Shown here: positions 1 through 7,673 of the stretch, piece after piece
Layout: each line of letters starts with the position of its first letter
Numbering within the stretch: the stretch's first letter is position 1
From: Oscillospiraceae bacterium
GTDB lineage: Bacteria; Bacillota_A; Clostridia; Oscillospirales; Oscillospiraceae
DNA: 31,242 nucleotides
Reading direction: 5' to 3'
NCBI GenBank assembly: GCA_017516785.1
Contig: JAFXAV010000007.1
Coordinates: 1-31,242, forward strand
The notes under the pieces: generated by a model
Database searches by the model: none
What the model was told of the DNA's origin: nothing
What the model saw: only the letters and a program-made list of their open reading frames with translations
Position numbers and translations under genes: made by a program

Positions 1-165
1 GAAAGTGTTGCGGACGGTGATATGGCCGCCGGTGCGCTCCACTGCGATGGCAATGGGCTGCTTTGCATCCTTCAGATATGCATTTGCCCAGACACCGAAG
101 GGGATGTATTCGGGATCCAGAACGGGAATGTGCTTGTGTTCGTAATTAACGCCTAAGTACTGCAA
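1..165 (-). CDS. ROK-family sugar kinase, N-terminal fragment (tentative)
   Basis: Fifty-five codons are visible before the window edge; the gene continues to the left. The start is TTG at 165-163, chosen because a full AAGGAGG (complement of 174-180) lies 8 nt upstream and the frame stays open. The peptide begins MQYLGVNYEHKHIPVLDPEY and later has AIAVERTGGHITV. That short stretch resembles the N-terminal extension I associate with clostridial ROK proteins found in sialic acid loci (N-acylmannosamine or N-acetylglucosamine kinase role), but no ATP-binding or zinc motif is in view. It is the third gene of the minus-strand nanQ-nanA operon, which supports an amino-sugar kinase. The family call rests on context plus a weak N-terminal match; another sugar enzyme is possible. 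Confidence 0.5.
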   Translation of the reverse strand, partial: MQYLGVNYEHKHIPVLDPEYIPFGVWANAYLKDAKQPIAIAVERTGGHITVRNTF

Positions 166-193
166 AATGTGTTCCTCCTTAGATAATTTAGAT

Positions 194-221
194 AAGCCGC
201 CGGAAAGTTTCCCGACGGCTT
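194..221. other. Intercistronic hairpin between nanA and the ROK gene
   Basis: AAGCCG pairs with CGGCTT across an imperfect stem containing GGAAA/TTTCC. On the minus-strand message it sits between the nanA stop and the next ribosome site and lacks a following U run, so it looks like an mRNA-processing or stability hairpin rather than a full terminator. On the plus strand it is followed by TTTTTG, but nothing is transcribed toward it there. Confidence 0.55.
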
Positions 222-228
222 TTTGTTC

Positions 229-1155
229 TCAGCAATATTTGGCCAGGGCAGCAGTGATCATGGTGACAGCTTCGTCCACAATGGGGGAGTCAGCTTCGAC
301 CAGTTCAGCCAGGGGCAGACGGACAGAGCCGCAGTCGGGGCAGCCCATACGGCGCAGAGCTTCCTTGATCATAGCATACATATTGCCATGAGCGGAGCAC
401 AGTTTGTAGATAATGCGGCAGCAGTCGTTCTGAATCTCCAGAGCGGTGTTCAGATCGCCTGCCTTCACCAGATTATACAGCTTGATGTACAGCTTGGGCA
501 TAGCACCGTAGGTGCCGCCGATACCGCCGGTGGCGCCCATGACCAGACCGGAAATCAGCTGCTCATCGGGACCGTTGAAGACCACGAAGTCGCGGCCTGC
601 CTTGATGCCTTCGTCGCGCCACATCTGAATGTCCTGGGTAGCGGGGGAGGAGTTCTTAACACCGACAACCTTGGGGTTCTTCATCATCTCATTCAGCAGG
701 GGCACGCTCAGAGCGACACCGGCCAGCTGGGGGATGTTGTAGATGATGAAATCGGTGTTGGGAGCGGCTGCGCTCATGTCATTCCAGTACTTGGCAATGG
801 CGTGGGGAGGCAGCTTGAAGTAAATGGGGGGAATAGCAGCGATGGCATCGACACCCAGGCTTTCTGCATGGGCAGCCAGCTCCTGGGAATCAGCAGTGTT
901 GTTGCAGGCGATGTGAGCGATGATGGTGATTTTGCCCTTAGCCACTTCCATAACAGCTTCCAGGACAGCCTTGCGCTCTTCCTTGCTCTGGTAAATGCAC
1001 TCGCCGGAGGAACCGCCGACATACAGACCGTTGACGCCCTGGTCGATGAACCACTGGGTCAGAGCCTTGGTGCGCTGGACGGAAACGGCGCCGTTGTCCT
1101 CATAGCAGGCGTACAGGGCAGGGATAATGCCTTCGTATTTCTTCAGATCAGACAT
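229..1155 (-). CDS. nanA: N-acetylneuraminate lyase (NanA)
   Basis: A 308-residue class I aldolase of the DapA/NanA family, the usual length. It splits N-acetylneuraminate into N-acetylmannosamine and pyruvate in the cytoplasm. Visible landmarks are GGSSGE at 47-52 (carboxylate-binding loop), Tyr139 in IIYNIPQ, Schiff-base Lys167 in VGVKNSS, and GPDEQL at 195-200. Its Asp-Glu pair is the sugar-tail-binding feature that separates lyases from dihydrodipicolinate synthase. GGIGGTYG follows at 210-217. The ATG at 1155 has AGGTG about 6 nt upstream. It lies 25 nt after the nanQ-like gene and upstream of a ROK kinase, the usual Nan order. A DapA role is unlikely given the Asp-Glu pair and the context. 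Confidence 0.9.
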   Translation of the reverse strand: MSDLKKYEGIIPALYACYEDNGAVSVQRTKALTQWFIDQGVNGLYVGGSSGECIYQSKEERKAVLEAVMEVAKGKITIIAHIACNNTADSQELAAHAESLGVDAIAAIPPIYFKLPPHAIAKYWNDMSAAAPNTDFIIYNIPQLAGVALSVPLLNEMMKNPKVVGVKNSSPATQDIQMWRDEGIKAGRDFVVFNGPDEQLISGLVMGATGGIGGTYGAMPKLYIKLYNLVKAGDLNTALEIQNDCCRIIYKLCSAHGNMYAMIKEALRRMGCPDCGSVRLPLAELVEADSPIVDEAVTMITAALAKYC

Positions 1156-1180
1156 AAAAACACCTCATATTATGTATTTT

Positions 1181-1630
1181 TTAGACTTTAAACTTAACGC
1201 AGGCCTTTTCGACCAGCGTGCTTTCGCCGTCAATAACCTTCACCATGTGGATATCCTCAGGATAGACAATCAGGATATCTTCGGTGGTCATGGGACACCA
1301 GATTTCCACGGGTCCATCGTAACCTACGAAATCTTCTTCAGGCTTGCGGGCGGTGACCTTCAGCCCGCTGACGTGGGTAACACCGATTTTTTCGTGGCCG
1401 GAGAGAAGTACATGGATGTCGCCGTATTTTTCGTGGCCTTCCCAGATTGCCTTTTCCTGGGGCATGGTTTGATAATCAAAGCGGTTGATGAACACCTGGT
1501 CACCGTCCACCTCGTTGCGGCCTTTGGCAAGCTGTGTCAAATCAGCTGACATCAGATGCCGGATGGCAGTATCGAGGGATTCACTCAGACCGAGATAACG
1601 TTCGAGGTTCTTGCGTTTTGTGTAAATCAT
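1181..1630 (-). CDS. nanQ: YhcH/YjgK/YiaL-family protein (NanQ-like sialic acid anomerase)
   Basis: A 149-residue single-domain cupin-like protein of the YhcH/EbgC family (DUF386). The E. coli YhcH member (NanQ) speeds conversion between ring and open forms of sialic acid so that NanA can use it. Visible family features are WEGHEKYGDIHVLLSGHE at 63-80, with the Glu/His residues used for metal binding, and YPEDIHMVKV at 123-132 with a further His, followed by a basic C-terminus. It is the promoter-proximal gene of the minus-strand operon, 25 nt ahead of nanA. The ribosome site is poor: only a weak GAG precedes the ATG at 1630. Family assignment is firm; the exact substrate is inferred from neighbours. 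Confidence 0.85.
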   Translation of the reverse strand: MIYTKRKNLERYLGLSESLDTAIRHLMSADLTQLAKGRNEVDGDQVFINRFDYQTMPQEKAIWEGHEKYGDIHVLLSGHEKIGVTHVSGLKVTARKPEEDFVGYDGPVEIWCPMTTEDILIVYPEDIHMVKVIDGESTLVEKACVKFKV

Positions 1631-1674
1631 AGTATTTTCTCAGCTGCCTTTCCATAGTTATAGATGCTAATTGA

Positions 1675-1703
1675 ATCATATCATGACGGGTAAAGGAAAA
1701 CAA
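1675..1703 (-). promoter_or_regulatory. Probable sigma-A promoter of the nanQ-nanA operon
   Basis: Read on the minus strand, TTGTTT (1703-1698), a 17-nt spacer and TATGAT (1680-1675) lie about 45 nt upstream of the nanQ-like start codon. Nine of twelve hexamer positions fit consensus. The call rests on motif and position only. Confidence 0.5.
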
Positions 1704-1742
1704 GTGTCTGCAAAGCGGATATGGTATGGCAAAGTTCACAAT

Positions 1743-1754
1743 ATTTCATGAAAT
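1743..1754. promoter_or_regulatory. Perfect palindrome in the divergent nan/ABC control region
   Basis: ATTTCATGAAAT is a perfect 12-bp palindrome, extended by near-matches to ATATTTCATGAAATAAT (1741-1757). It lies between the outward promoters of the two operons, about 30 bp upstream of the plus-strand -35 box and 40 bp upstream of the minus-strand one. It could be the operator of a sialic-acid-responsive regulator; no such regulator gene is in the window. Confidence 0.5.
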
Positions 1755-1783
1755 AATTCTCGGTTTCGGGCGGGAAAGTTTGA

Positions 1784-1812
1784 TTGACACACGAAAGATT
1801 ATTGTTTATTAT
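1784..1812 (+). promoter_or_regulatory. Sigma-A promoter of the binding-protein/ABC operon
   Basis: TTGACA at 1784-1789, a 17-nt spacer and TATTAT at 1807-1812 make a near-consensus promoter. Transcription would begin near 1819, leaving a leader of about 138 nt before the ATG at 1958. A weaker second candidate, TTGATT-17-TGTTAT, lies at 1865-1893. I see no riboswitch-like structure in the AT-rich leader. The 1631-1957 stretch holds only these control elements. Confidence 0.75.
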
Positions 1813-1957
1813 GTACAGTAGTAATCGGAATTTGTGTGTAAAAAGTGGATGGTTTCGATAAGTTTTGATTGAAAAACATTTTTAGTTTGTTATTTTACTG
1901 AATTCACCGGTATTTGCCGTTGGAGATATTTAAAACAATTTAGGAGGAAAAAGACAC

Positions 1958-3607
1958 ATGAAGAAGATTCTTGCGTTGGTTCTGGCTCTGTGCATGGTCC
2001 TGGCACTGTGCGCCTGCGGTCAGGCCGAAACCCCCAACACCCCCGCCCCCGAGGCACCCCCTGCTGATGCTCCCGTCGTGGAAGCTCCCGAGGTTGAAGT
2101 AGCTGACAGCTACGCTCATCCCCTGCAGGATCCCCGTGTCCGTCAGGCTCTGTGGTATGCCATTGACATGGATGCCATCGTGGAAGGCCTGTGGGACAAC
2201 ACCGTTGTCGCCGCCAAGAAGTCCCTGGTTCCCGAGGGCGCATGGCAGGCTGACGGTCTGACCGAGTATTCCTACAACCCCGAGCTGGCCAAGCAGCTGC
2301 TGGCTGAAGCAGGCTGGGATGGCTCCTACACCATCAAGGCTGTTTACTACACCGCTAACCTGCTGGACACCATCACCGCCATCCAGGGCTACTGGCAGAT
2401 GGTCGGCGTCAACATGGAATTCCAGCTGCTGACCGACAACCTGACCGTCCTGCTGTGGAGCCCCTCCGCTGACGGCGTTCACTCCGCTGTTGACTGGGAC
2501 ATCGCCTTCGCAGGCACCAACGCTCTGACCCTGGGCGAGTTCTACAACCGTCATCACTCCACCGCTGCCAACAACTCCACCGTTCTGTGGAACGATGAGC
2601 TGGACGCTCTGATCGACACCGCCAAGGTCGCTGTTACCACCGAGGATCAGAAGGCTGCTTATGATGCCATCCAGCAGTACGAAAACGCAAACGTAACCGT
2701 TATCCCTCTGTTCTACATCCCCTCCTGGGTTGTTACCTCTGACAGACTGGATATGGGCGGCAACGCTCCCGGCAATGACCAGTTCTTCTATCAGAAGAAT
2801 ATTCTGGACTGGACCATCGACCGTGACGACAACACCCTGTACACCAACACCGGCGCTGTCAACTTCCTGGAGCACCCCGCTACCAACCCCGCTCTGTTCT
2901 GGCATCAGGAACTGGTCTTCGACCGCCTGCTGAATGCTGACAACTCCCTGACTCCCACCGACGGCCTGCTGGCTGAGTCCTATGAAGTCTCCGCTGACGG
3001 CAAGACCATCACCTTCACCCTGCGTGAGGGCATTGTCTGGCACGACGGCACTCCCTTCACCGCTGAAGATGTCAAGTGGACCTTCGAGTACTATCCCACC
3101 GTTCCCGGCGCCAACACCGTTATGACCGACGTCATCAACGATGTCAAGGCCATCACCATTGACGGCAACAAGGTTATCTTCGAGTTCAACAATCCCCAGC
3201 CCAATGCTCTGACCGTCTTCTCTCAGTGGCCTGTCCTGCCCAAGCACTGCCTGGAGAATGTTACTCCCGAGAACTTCGCAGCTGATACCTTCTGGCAGGC
3301 TCCCATCGGCACCGGCCCCTTCAAGGTCGAAACCGTTAAGCTGGGCGAGTACACCACTCTGGTCCGCAATGCTGACTACTTCATCACCGGCACCGGCAAC
3401 ATCGAGAAGATCTACATGTATCCCTCCACTGACGCCGGCGATACCAACCTGATCACCAATGCTCAGGCTGGCAATATCGACTACGCTTTCTGCAAGGACT
3501 CCGCTCAGGCTCAGCAGCTGATGGCTATGGAAGGCTACACCGTTGAGACCGTCAACGTTACCTTCCCCCGCTACATCTTCGTCAACATGTTTGAAAAGGC
3601 TGAGTAA
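1958..3607 (+). CDS. Lipoprotein family-5 (Opp/Dpp-type) solute-binding protein with circularly permuted halves
   Basis: A 549-residue extracellular binding lipoprotein for the downstream ABC importer. AGGAGG at 1942-1947 serves the ATG. Residues 1-20 are a signal peptide ending in LCAC (lipidated Cys20), followed by a Pro/Ala-rich tether to about 48. After this the usual order is reversed. Residues about 53-290 are the part that normally ends the protein: DPRVRQALWYAID at 58-70, YNPELAKQLLAEAGW at 106-120, then VIPLFYIPSWV at 248-258. Residues about 294-549 are the part that normally comes first: FDRLLNADNSL at 321-331, LAESYEVSADGKTITFTLRE at 338-357, WHDGTPFTAEDVKW at 361-374, APIGTGPFKVE at 448-458, AGNIDYA at 504-510. 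The protein ends at FVNMFEKAE, exactly where DPRVRQAL would normally follow. Total length is normal and the frame is clean. The substrate is probably sialic acid or a derivative, by context and by analogy with SatABCD-type transporters. Confidence 0.9.
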   Translation: MKKILALVLALCMVLALCACGQAETPNTPAPEAPPADAPVVEAPEVEVADSYAHPLQDPRVRQALWYAIDMDAIVEGLWDNTVVAAKKSLVPEGAWQADGLTEYSYNPELAKQLLAEAGWDGSYTIKAVYYTANLLDTITAIQGYWQMVGVNMEFQLLTDNLTVLLWSPSADGVHSAVDWDIAFAGTNALTLGEFYNRHHSTAANNSTVLWNDELDALIDTAKVAVTTEDQKAAYDAIQQYENANVTVIPLFYIPSWVVTSDRLDMGGNAPGNDQFFYQKNILDWTIDRDDNTLYTNTGAVNFLEHPATNPALFWHQELVFDRLLNADNSLTPTDGLLAESYEVSADGKTITFTLREGIVWHDGTPFTAEDVKWTFEYYPTVPGANTVMTDVINDVKAITIDGNKVIFEFNNPQPNALTVFSQWPVLPKHCLENVTPENFAADTFWQAPIGTGPFKVETVKLGEYTTLVRNADYFITGTGNIEKIYMYPSTDAGDTNLITNAQAGNIDYAFCKDSAQAQQLMAMEGYTVETVNVTFPRYIFVNMFEKAE

Positions 3608-3624
3608 TATCTGCTAAAATTCAA

Positions 3625-3647
3625 GGGGGCCAGCAATGCTGGCCCCC
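3625..3647 (+). other. Intra-operon GC-rich hairpin after the binding-protein gene
   Basis: A perfect 10-bp stem (GGGGGCCAGC, loop AAT, GCTGGCCCCC) starts 17 nt after the stop codon. No U run follows, so it is more likely a 3'-end stabiliser or partial attenuator. That arrangement is common where the binding protein is made in excess over its permeases. Confidence 0.7.
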
Positions 3648-3719
3648 AACATGCTATCAGGGATTATTTGTTTAAAAGAATTCCGGTGATGGCGCGAAGC
3701 TACAGAAAGGGGCTATCCC

Positions 3720-4670
3720 ATGGTAAACTTTACGCTTAGAAAACTTCTGGGCATGATACCAATGCTGCTGATCATCACGTTCCTGATCTATGCAGGCATT
3801 GAGCTGATGCCCGGTGACGTGATCGATTTCCTGATCCCCATGGATCAGCTGGCAGAAATGACGGAGGCAGAAATTGAAGCCTTCCGTGCTGCCAAGGGTC
3901 TGGACGGTCCCATGATCGTCCGCTACTTCAACTGGCTGGTAGGAGTGTGCAAGGGTGATCTTGGATATTCCCTGCAGAACAACATGCCCGTTGCTCAGCT
4001 GATGATGCAGAAGCTGCCCGCTACCATCGAGCTGTCTCTGGCTTCTCTGATTCTGTCTTCTTTCCTGGGCATTCTGCTGGGTGTCGTTTCCGCTCTGAAG
4101 AAGGGCAAGATCGCTGACAATGTTCTGACCGTTGCCGGTATGATCGGCGTCGCTATCCCCCAGTTCCTGTTCGGTATTTTCTGCATCATCCTGTTCTCCC
4201 TGAATCTGGGTTGGTTCCCCGTGGGCCAGAGAGGCGACGGCACTTTCCTCAGCGAAATGCATCACCTGTTCCTGCCCGCTTTCGCTCTGGGTATCTCCCA
4301 GACCGCAGGTGTCATGCGTTATTCCCGCTCCAGTATGCTGGATTCCATGAACTGCGACTACGTCAAGACCGCCCGCGCCAAGGGCCTGCCTGAGTGGAAG
4401 GTCAATATGCTTCACGGCTTCCGTGTTGCCTGCACCCCCGTTATGGTTCTGATCGGCTTCCGTCTGCCCACCCTGATCAGCGGCGCCATCGTCATTGAGA
4501 ACATCTTCCAGTGGCCCGGTGTCGGTGTCTGGTTTACAGATGCCATCAAGACTCAGAATACCCCCATTATTATGTCCGTTGGCCTGTTTATGGTGCTTAT
4601 GGTGCTGCTGTCGTCCCTGTTGGTGGACATCCTGACCGCAGTGCTCGATCCGAGGGTGAAGCTATCATGA
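3720..4670 (+). CDS. Opp/Dpp-type ABC transporter permease 1 (DppB family)
   Basis: A 316-residue inner-membrane permease of the DppB/OppB/GsiC family, normal length. It starts with the typical first membrane helix (about residues 9-29), then a large outer loop and five further helices. The cytoplasmic coupling loop reads YVKTARAKGLPEWKV, the conserved EAA-type motif that docks on the ATPases. The C-terminus has the family's DPRVKLS ending. AAAGGGG at 3706-3712 is the ribosome site. The stop overlaps the next start as ATGA, so the two permeases should be made in a coupled way. The transported substrate is inferred from the nan neighbours, not from this protein. Confidence 0.92.
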   Translation: MVNFTLRKLLGMIPMLLIITFLIYAGIELMPGDVIDFLIPMDQLAEMTEAEIEAFRAAKGLDGPMIVRYFNWLVGVCKGDLGYSLQNNMPVAQLMMQKLPATIELSLASLILSSFLGILLGVVSALKKGKIADNVLTVAGMIGVAIPQFLFGIFCIILFSLNLGWFPVGQRGDGTFLSEMHHLFLPAFALGISQTAGVMRYSRSSMLDSMNCDYVKTARAKGLPEWKVNMLHGFRVACTPVMVLIGFRLPTLISGAIVIENIFQWPGVGVWFTDAIKTQNTPIIMSVGLFMVLMVLLSSLLVDILTAVLDPRVKLS

Positions 4671-5608
4671 CAAATAATAAAGTAAAGAAAACAGCGCTGG
4701 ATCGGAAGTTGGATAAGATTCGGGCTGCAGAAGAAAGCGGCAAGCTGGGCACCAAGCTGACCAACAGAACGCTGCGTAAACTGACTTCCAACAAACTGGC
4801 CGTCATCGGCGTGCTGCTGTTTGTGGCCATGTGCGTGCTGTGCTTCGGCGCGCCTCTGTTCACCAAGTATGATCCCATGATGTTCGACCTCCGTGCCAAG
4901 CAGGCAGCTCCCTCTGTGGAGCATATCCTGGGCACCGATCAGATGGGCCGTGATATCTGGGCCCGTATCCTCTATGGCGGCCGGATCTCCATCATCGTCG
5001 GCCTGGGCTCCGCTCTGGGCGCTGCGCTGCTGGGTGTTACCCTGGGCCTGTACGTGGGCTACAAGGGCGGCATTCTGGACAGCCTGTTGATCAAGATCTC
5101 CGACATTTTCCAGTCCATCCCCCAGATGGTCCTGATCATCATCATCGTGGCTCTGGTGGGTCAGAGCATGGAAAACCTGATCATCATCTTTATCCTTACC
5201 GGCTGGCCCGGCATGTACCGTATGACCAGAAGTAAGGTGCTGTCCCTGAAGCAGCAGGAATTCGTTCAGGCGCTCCGTGCATTCGGCATCTCCGATGTGA
5301 AGATCGCCTTCAAGCACCTGCTGCCCAATACCCTGGGTCCCGTGGTGGTTAACATCACCCTGTCCACTGCAATGTTCATCCTGCAGGAAGCTGCCCTGTC
5401 CGTCCTGGGCTACGGCGTTCCCATGGAAATTGCAACCTGGGGCAATATCATCAACGTTATCACCAACGGCGGTACCATCCGCTTCGACTGGCTGCAGTAC
5501 TGGTGGATGTGGCTGCCCTGCGCCATCATGCTGATCCTGTTCGTTCTGTCCATCAACTTTATCGGCGACGGCCTGCGGGACGCTTCCGACCCCACTCAGA
5601 TTGGTTAA
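4667..5608 (+). CDS. Opp/Dpp-type ABC transporter permease 2 (DppC family)
   Basis: A 313-residue permease of the DppC/OppC family. I place the start at the ATG at 4667, which overlaps the previous stop (ATGA) and has AGGGTGA just upstream. A longer open frame begins at 4511, but the extra 52 residues are only the other permease read out of frame. It has a basic cytoplasmic N-terminus with the OppC_N segment (NRTLRKLTSNKLAVIGV), a DQMGRDIWARILYGGRIS motif, and the EAA coupling loop EFVQALRAFGISDVKIAFKH. The C-terminal DGLRDASDP is typical. It partners with the preceding permease to form the membrane channel. Confidence 0.92.
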   Translation: MTNNKVKKTALDRKLDKIRAAEESGKLGTKLTNRTLRKLTSNKLAVIGVLLFVAMCVLCFGAPLFTKYDPMMFDLRAKQAAPSVEHILGTDQMGRDIWARILYGGRISIIVGLGSALGAALLGVTLGLYVGYKGGILDSLLIKISDIFQSIPQMVLIIIIVALVGQSMENLIIIFILTGWPGMYRMTRSKVLSLKQQEFVQALRAFGISDVKIAFKHLLPNTLGPVVVNITLSTAMFILQEAALSVLGYGVPMEIATWGNIINVITNGGTIRFDWLQYWWMWLPCAIMLILFVLSINFIGDGLRDASDPTQIG

Positions 5609-5620
5609 GAGGTGAAAGAC

Positions 5621-6646
5621 ATGGCTGAAAAGAATAATGATGTTGTTCTGAGCGTTAAGGACCTGCATGTCTATTTCTATACCAACCAGAGATGCAACAA
5701 GGTTATCCGTGGTGTCAGCTTTGACATCAAGCGCGGCAGAACTCTGTGCGTGGTCGGTGAATCCGGCTGCGGCAAGTCCGTTACCGCAAACTCCATCCTC
5801 CGTCTGCTGCCCGAACTGAGCCGCATCGAGGAGGGTTCCATCACTTACTACAAGGAAGATGGCCAGGAGATTCGTCTGGACCAGTTGGAAAAGAACGGCA
5901 AGCAGATGCGTAAGCTCCGCGGCGAAGACATCGCCATCATCTTCCAGGATCCCATGACTGCTCTGAACCCAGTTTACACCGTTGGCAAGCAGATCGAGGA
6001 AATGCTGAAAGAGCATAAAAAGGGCTTGTCCAAGGCTGAATACAAAGCCGCTGCCATTGAAGATCTGGCTGACATGGGCATTCCTGCTCCCGATATCCGC
6101 TACGGCGAATATCCTCACCAGTTCTCCGGCGGTATGCGTCAGCGCTCCATGATCGCTATGGGCATGTCCTGCGAGCCCAAGATCCTGCTGGCTGACGAGC
6201 CCACCACCGCTCTGGACGTGACCATCAGCGCCCAGATCTTCGATTTGATGAATAATCTGAAGAAGAAGCATAACACCGCTATCATGATGATTACCCACAA
6301 CATGGGTGTCGTGGCAGAAATGGCTGACGAAGTGGCTGTTATGTACATGGGCAATATCGTGGAATACGGCCCGGTGGAAAAGATCTTCACCAATCCCTCC
6401 CATCCCTACACCAAGGCGCTGCTGCGGTCCATCCCCGTGCTGGGCAAGGGCAAGAATCAGCAGCTGGAGCCCATCCGCGGTTCCACCCCCGATCCTTTCA
6501 AGCGCCCCAAGGGCTGCCAGTTCTGCCCCCGCTGCGATTACGCCTGCGAGCGCTGCCAGAACGAAATGCCTCCCGAAGAGTGGGTCACGGAGGGCCATTA
6601 CGTGCGCTGCTTCAACTATAAGGAGGTAACGGCAAGTGGAAAATAA
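5621..6646 (+). CDS. Opp/Dpp-type ABC transporter ATPase 1 (DppD family)
   Basis: A 341-residue ATP-binding subunit on the cytoplasmic face. Walker A GESGCGKS, Q-loop IIFQDPMTALNP, signature FSGGMRQR, Walker B ILLADEPTTALD and the switch His in MITHN are all present, so it should be active. The C-terminal oligopeptide-transporter domain is rich in cysteine (GCQFCPRCDYACERC), a pattern linked in this subfamily to an iron-sulfur site. I start at the ATG at 5621 because GAGGTG (5609-5614) is then a well-spaced ribosome site; a GTG at 5612 lies inside that site. It overlaps the next gene by 11 nt. Confidence 0.92.
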   Translation: MAEKNNDVVLSVKDLHVYFYTNQRCNKVIRGVSFDIKRGRTLCVVGESGCGKSVTANSILRLLPELSRIEEGSITYYKEDGQEIRLDQLEKNGKQMRKLRGEDIAIIFQDPMTALNPVYTVGKQIEEMLKEHKKGLSKAEYKAAAIEDLADMGIPAPDIRYGEYPHQFSGGMRQRSMIAMGMSCEPKILLADEPTTALDVTISAQIFDLMNNLKKKHNTAIMMITHNMGVVAEMADEVAVMYMGNIVEYGPVEKIFTNPSHPYTKALLRSIPVLGKGKNQQLEPIRGSTPDPFKRPKGCQFCPRCDYACERCQNEMPPEEWVTEGHYVRCFNYKEVTASGK

Positions 6647-7673
6647 AGAAGTATTACTGAAGGTTCGCGGTGCCAAAACCTACTTCCCCATCAAAAAGGG
6701 CCTGATGAAGCGTACCGTGGGTTACGTCAAGGCTGTTGACGACATTTCTCTGGATGTTTACAGAGGCGAAACTCTGGGTTTGGTCGGTGAGTCCGGCTGT
6801 GGCAAGACCACTCTGGGTAAGTCCATTCTGCAGCTGGTTCCCGTCACCGATGGCTCCATGGAGTATAAGTTCGAGGACGGCTTCAAGAATCTGCGGAAGC
6901 TGACCCGGAAGGAACTGGACAATGCCCGTCAGAAGATCCAGATCGTCTTCCAGGATCCCTACTCCTCCCTGAATCCCGCCTTTACCATCTTCGGCTCTCT
7001 GGAAGATCCTCTGATCAAGTTCGGCGTGAAGAAGAAGGAAGACCGGATCAAGAAGATCGGCGACCTGCTGGAAGCTGTCAACCTGCCCCGGGACTACATG
7101 ACCCGCTATCCCAACGAGTTCTCCGGCGGTCAGCGTCAGCGTATTGGAATCGCCCGCGCTCTGTCCGTCAATCCCGAGCTGATCATCTGTGACGAAGCTG
7201 TTTCCGCTCTGGACGTTTCCATCCAGGCTCAGGTTCTGAAGCTGCTGAACAAGCTGAAGGAAGAATTCAAGCTGACTTACATTTTCATCACCCATGACCT
7301 GTCCGTCGTGGAATACCTGGCTGACCGCATTGCAGTTATGTATCTGGGCCGCGTGGTGGAGCTGACTACCTCTGAAGAGCTGTTCGCCAACACCCTGCAC
7401 CCCTACACCAAGGCTCTGCTGTCTGCAATTCCTGTTGCTGACGTGAATCAGACCAAGAAGCGCATTCCCCTCCAGGGCGACGTTCCTTCTCCTGCCAATC
7501 CTCCCAGCGGCTGTACCTTCCATCCCCGCTGCCCCGATGTCTGCGAGAAGTGCAAGTCCGAGCGTCCCATGTTGGAAGAGTATATCATCGATGGTGTCAG
7601 CCATTTCGTCTCCTGCCACAAGGCTAAGGAGGAACTGGCTGCCAGGGGCATTCTCCCGGTGGTAAAAGAATGA
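6636..7673 (+). CDS. Opp/Dpp-type ABC transporter ATPase 2 (DppF family)
   Basis: A 345-residue ATPase partner of the preceding subunit. It begins with GTG at 6636, with AAGGAGG at 6620-6626 inside the end of the previous gene. Walker A GESGCGKT, Q-loop IVFQDPYSSLNP, signature FSGGQRQR, Walker B LIICDEAVSALD and switch His in FITHD are intact. The C-terminal Cys/His motif CTFHPRCPDVCEKC is the usual DppF/OppF tail. The stop overlaps the following lyase gene as ATGA, so transport and catabolism appear translationally linked. Confidence 0.92.
   Translation: MENKEVLLKVRGAKTYFPIKKGLMKRTVGYVKAVDDISLDVYRGETLGLVGESGCGKTTLGKSILQLVPVTDGSMEYKFEDGFKNLRKLTRKELDNARQKIQIVFQDPYSSLNPAFTIFGSLEDPLIKFGVKKKEDRIKKIGDLLEAVNLPRDYMTRYPNEFSGGQRQRIGIARALSVNPELIICDEAVSALDVSIQAQVLKLLNKLKEEFKLTYIFITHDLSVVEYLADRIAVMYLGRVVELTTSEELFANTLHPYTKALLSAIPVADVNQTKKRIPLQGDVPSPANPPSGCTFHPRCPDVCEKCKSERPMLEEYIIDGVSHFVSCHKAKEELAARGILPVVKE

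Noticed and set aside
1819..1957. Riboswitch in the leader of the ABC operon
   Set aside because: The leader is AT-rich with no stable stem pattern or known aptamer core that I can recognise.
4511..4666. A longer N-terminus for the second permease
   Set aside because: The extra 52 residues are the first permease read in another frame; the ATGA overlap and AGGGTGA support the start at 4667.
4553..6676. A 707-codon open frame on the minus strand opposite the permease and ATPase genes
   Set aside because: It mirrors highly biased coding sequence on the plus strand, has low-complexity His/Gln/Gly-rich translation and no family motif. It is a shadow frame.
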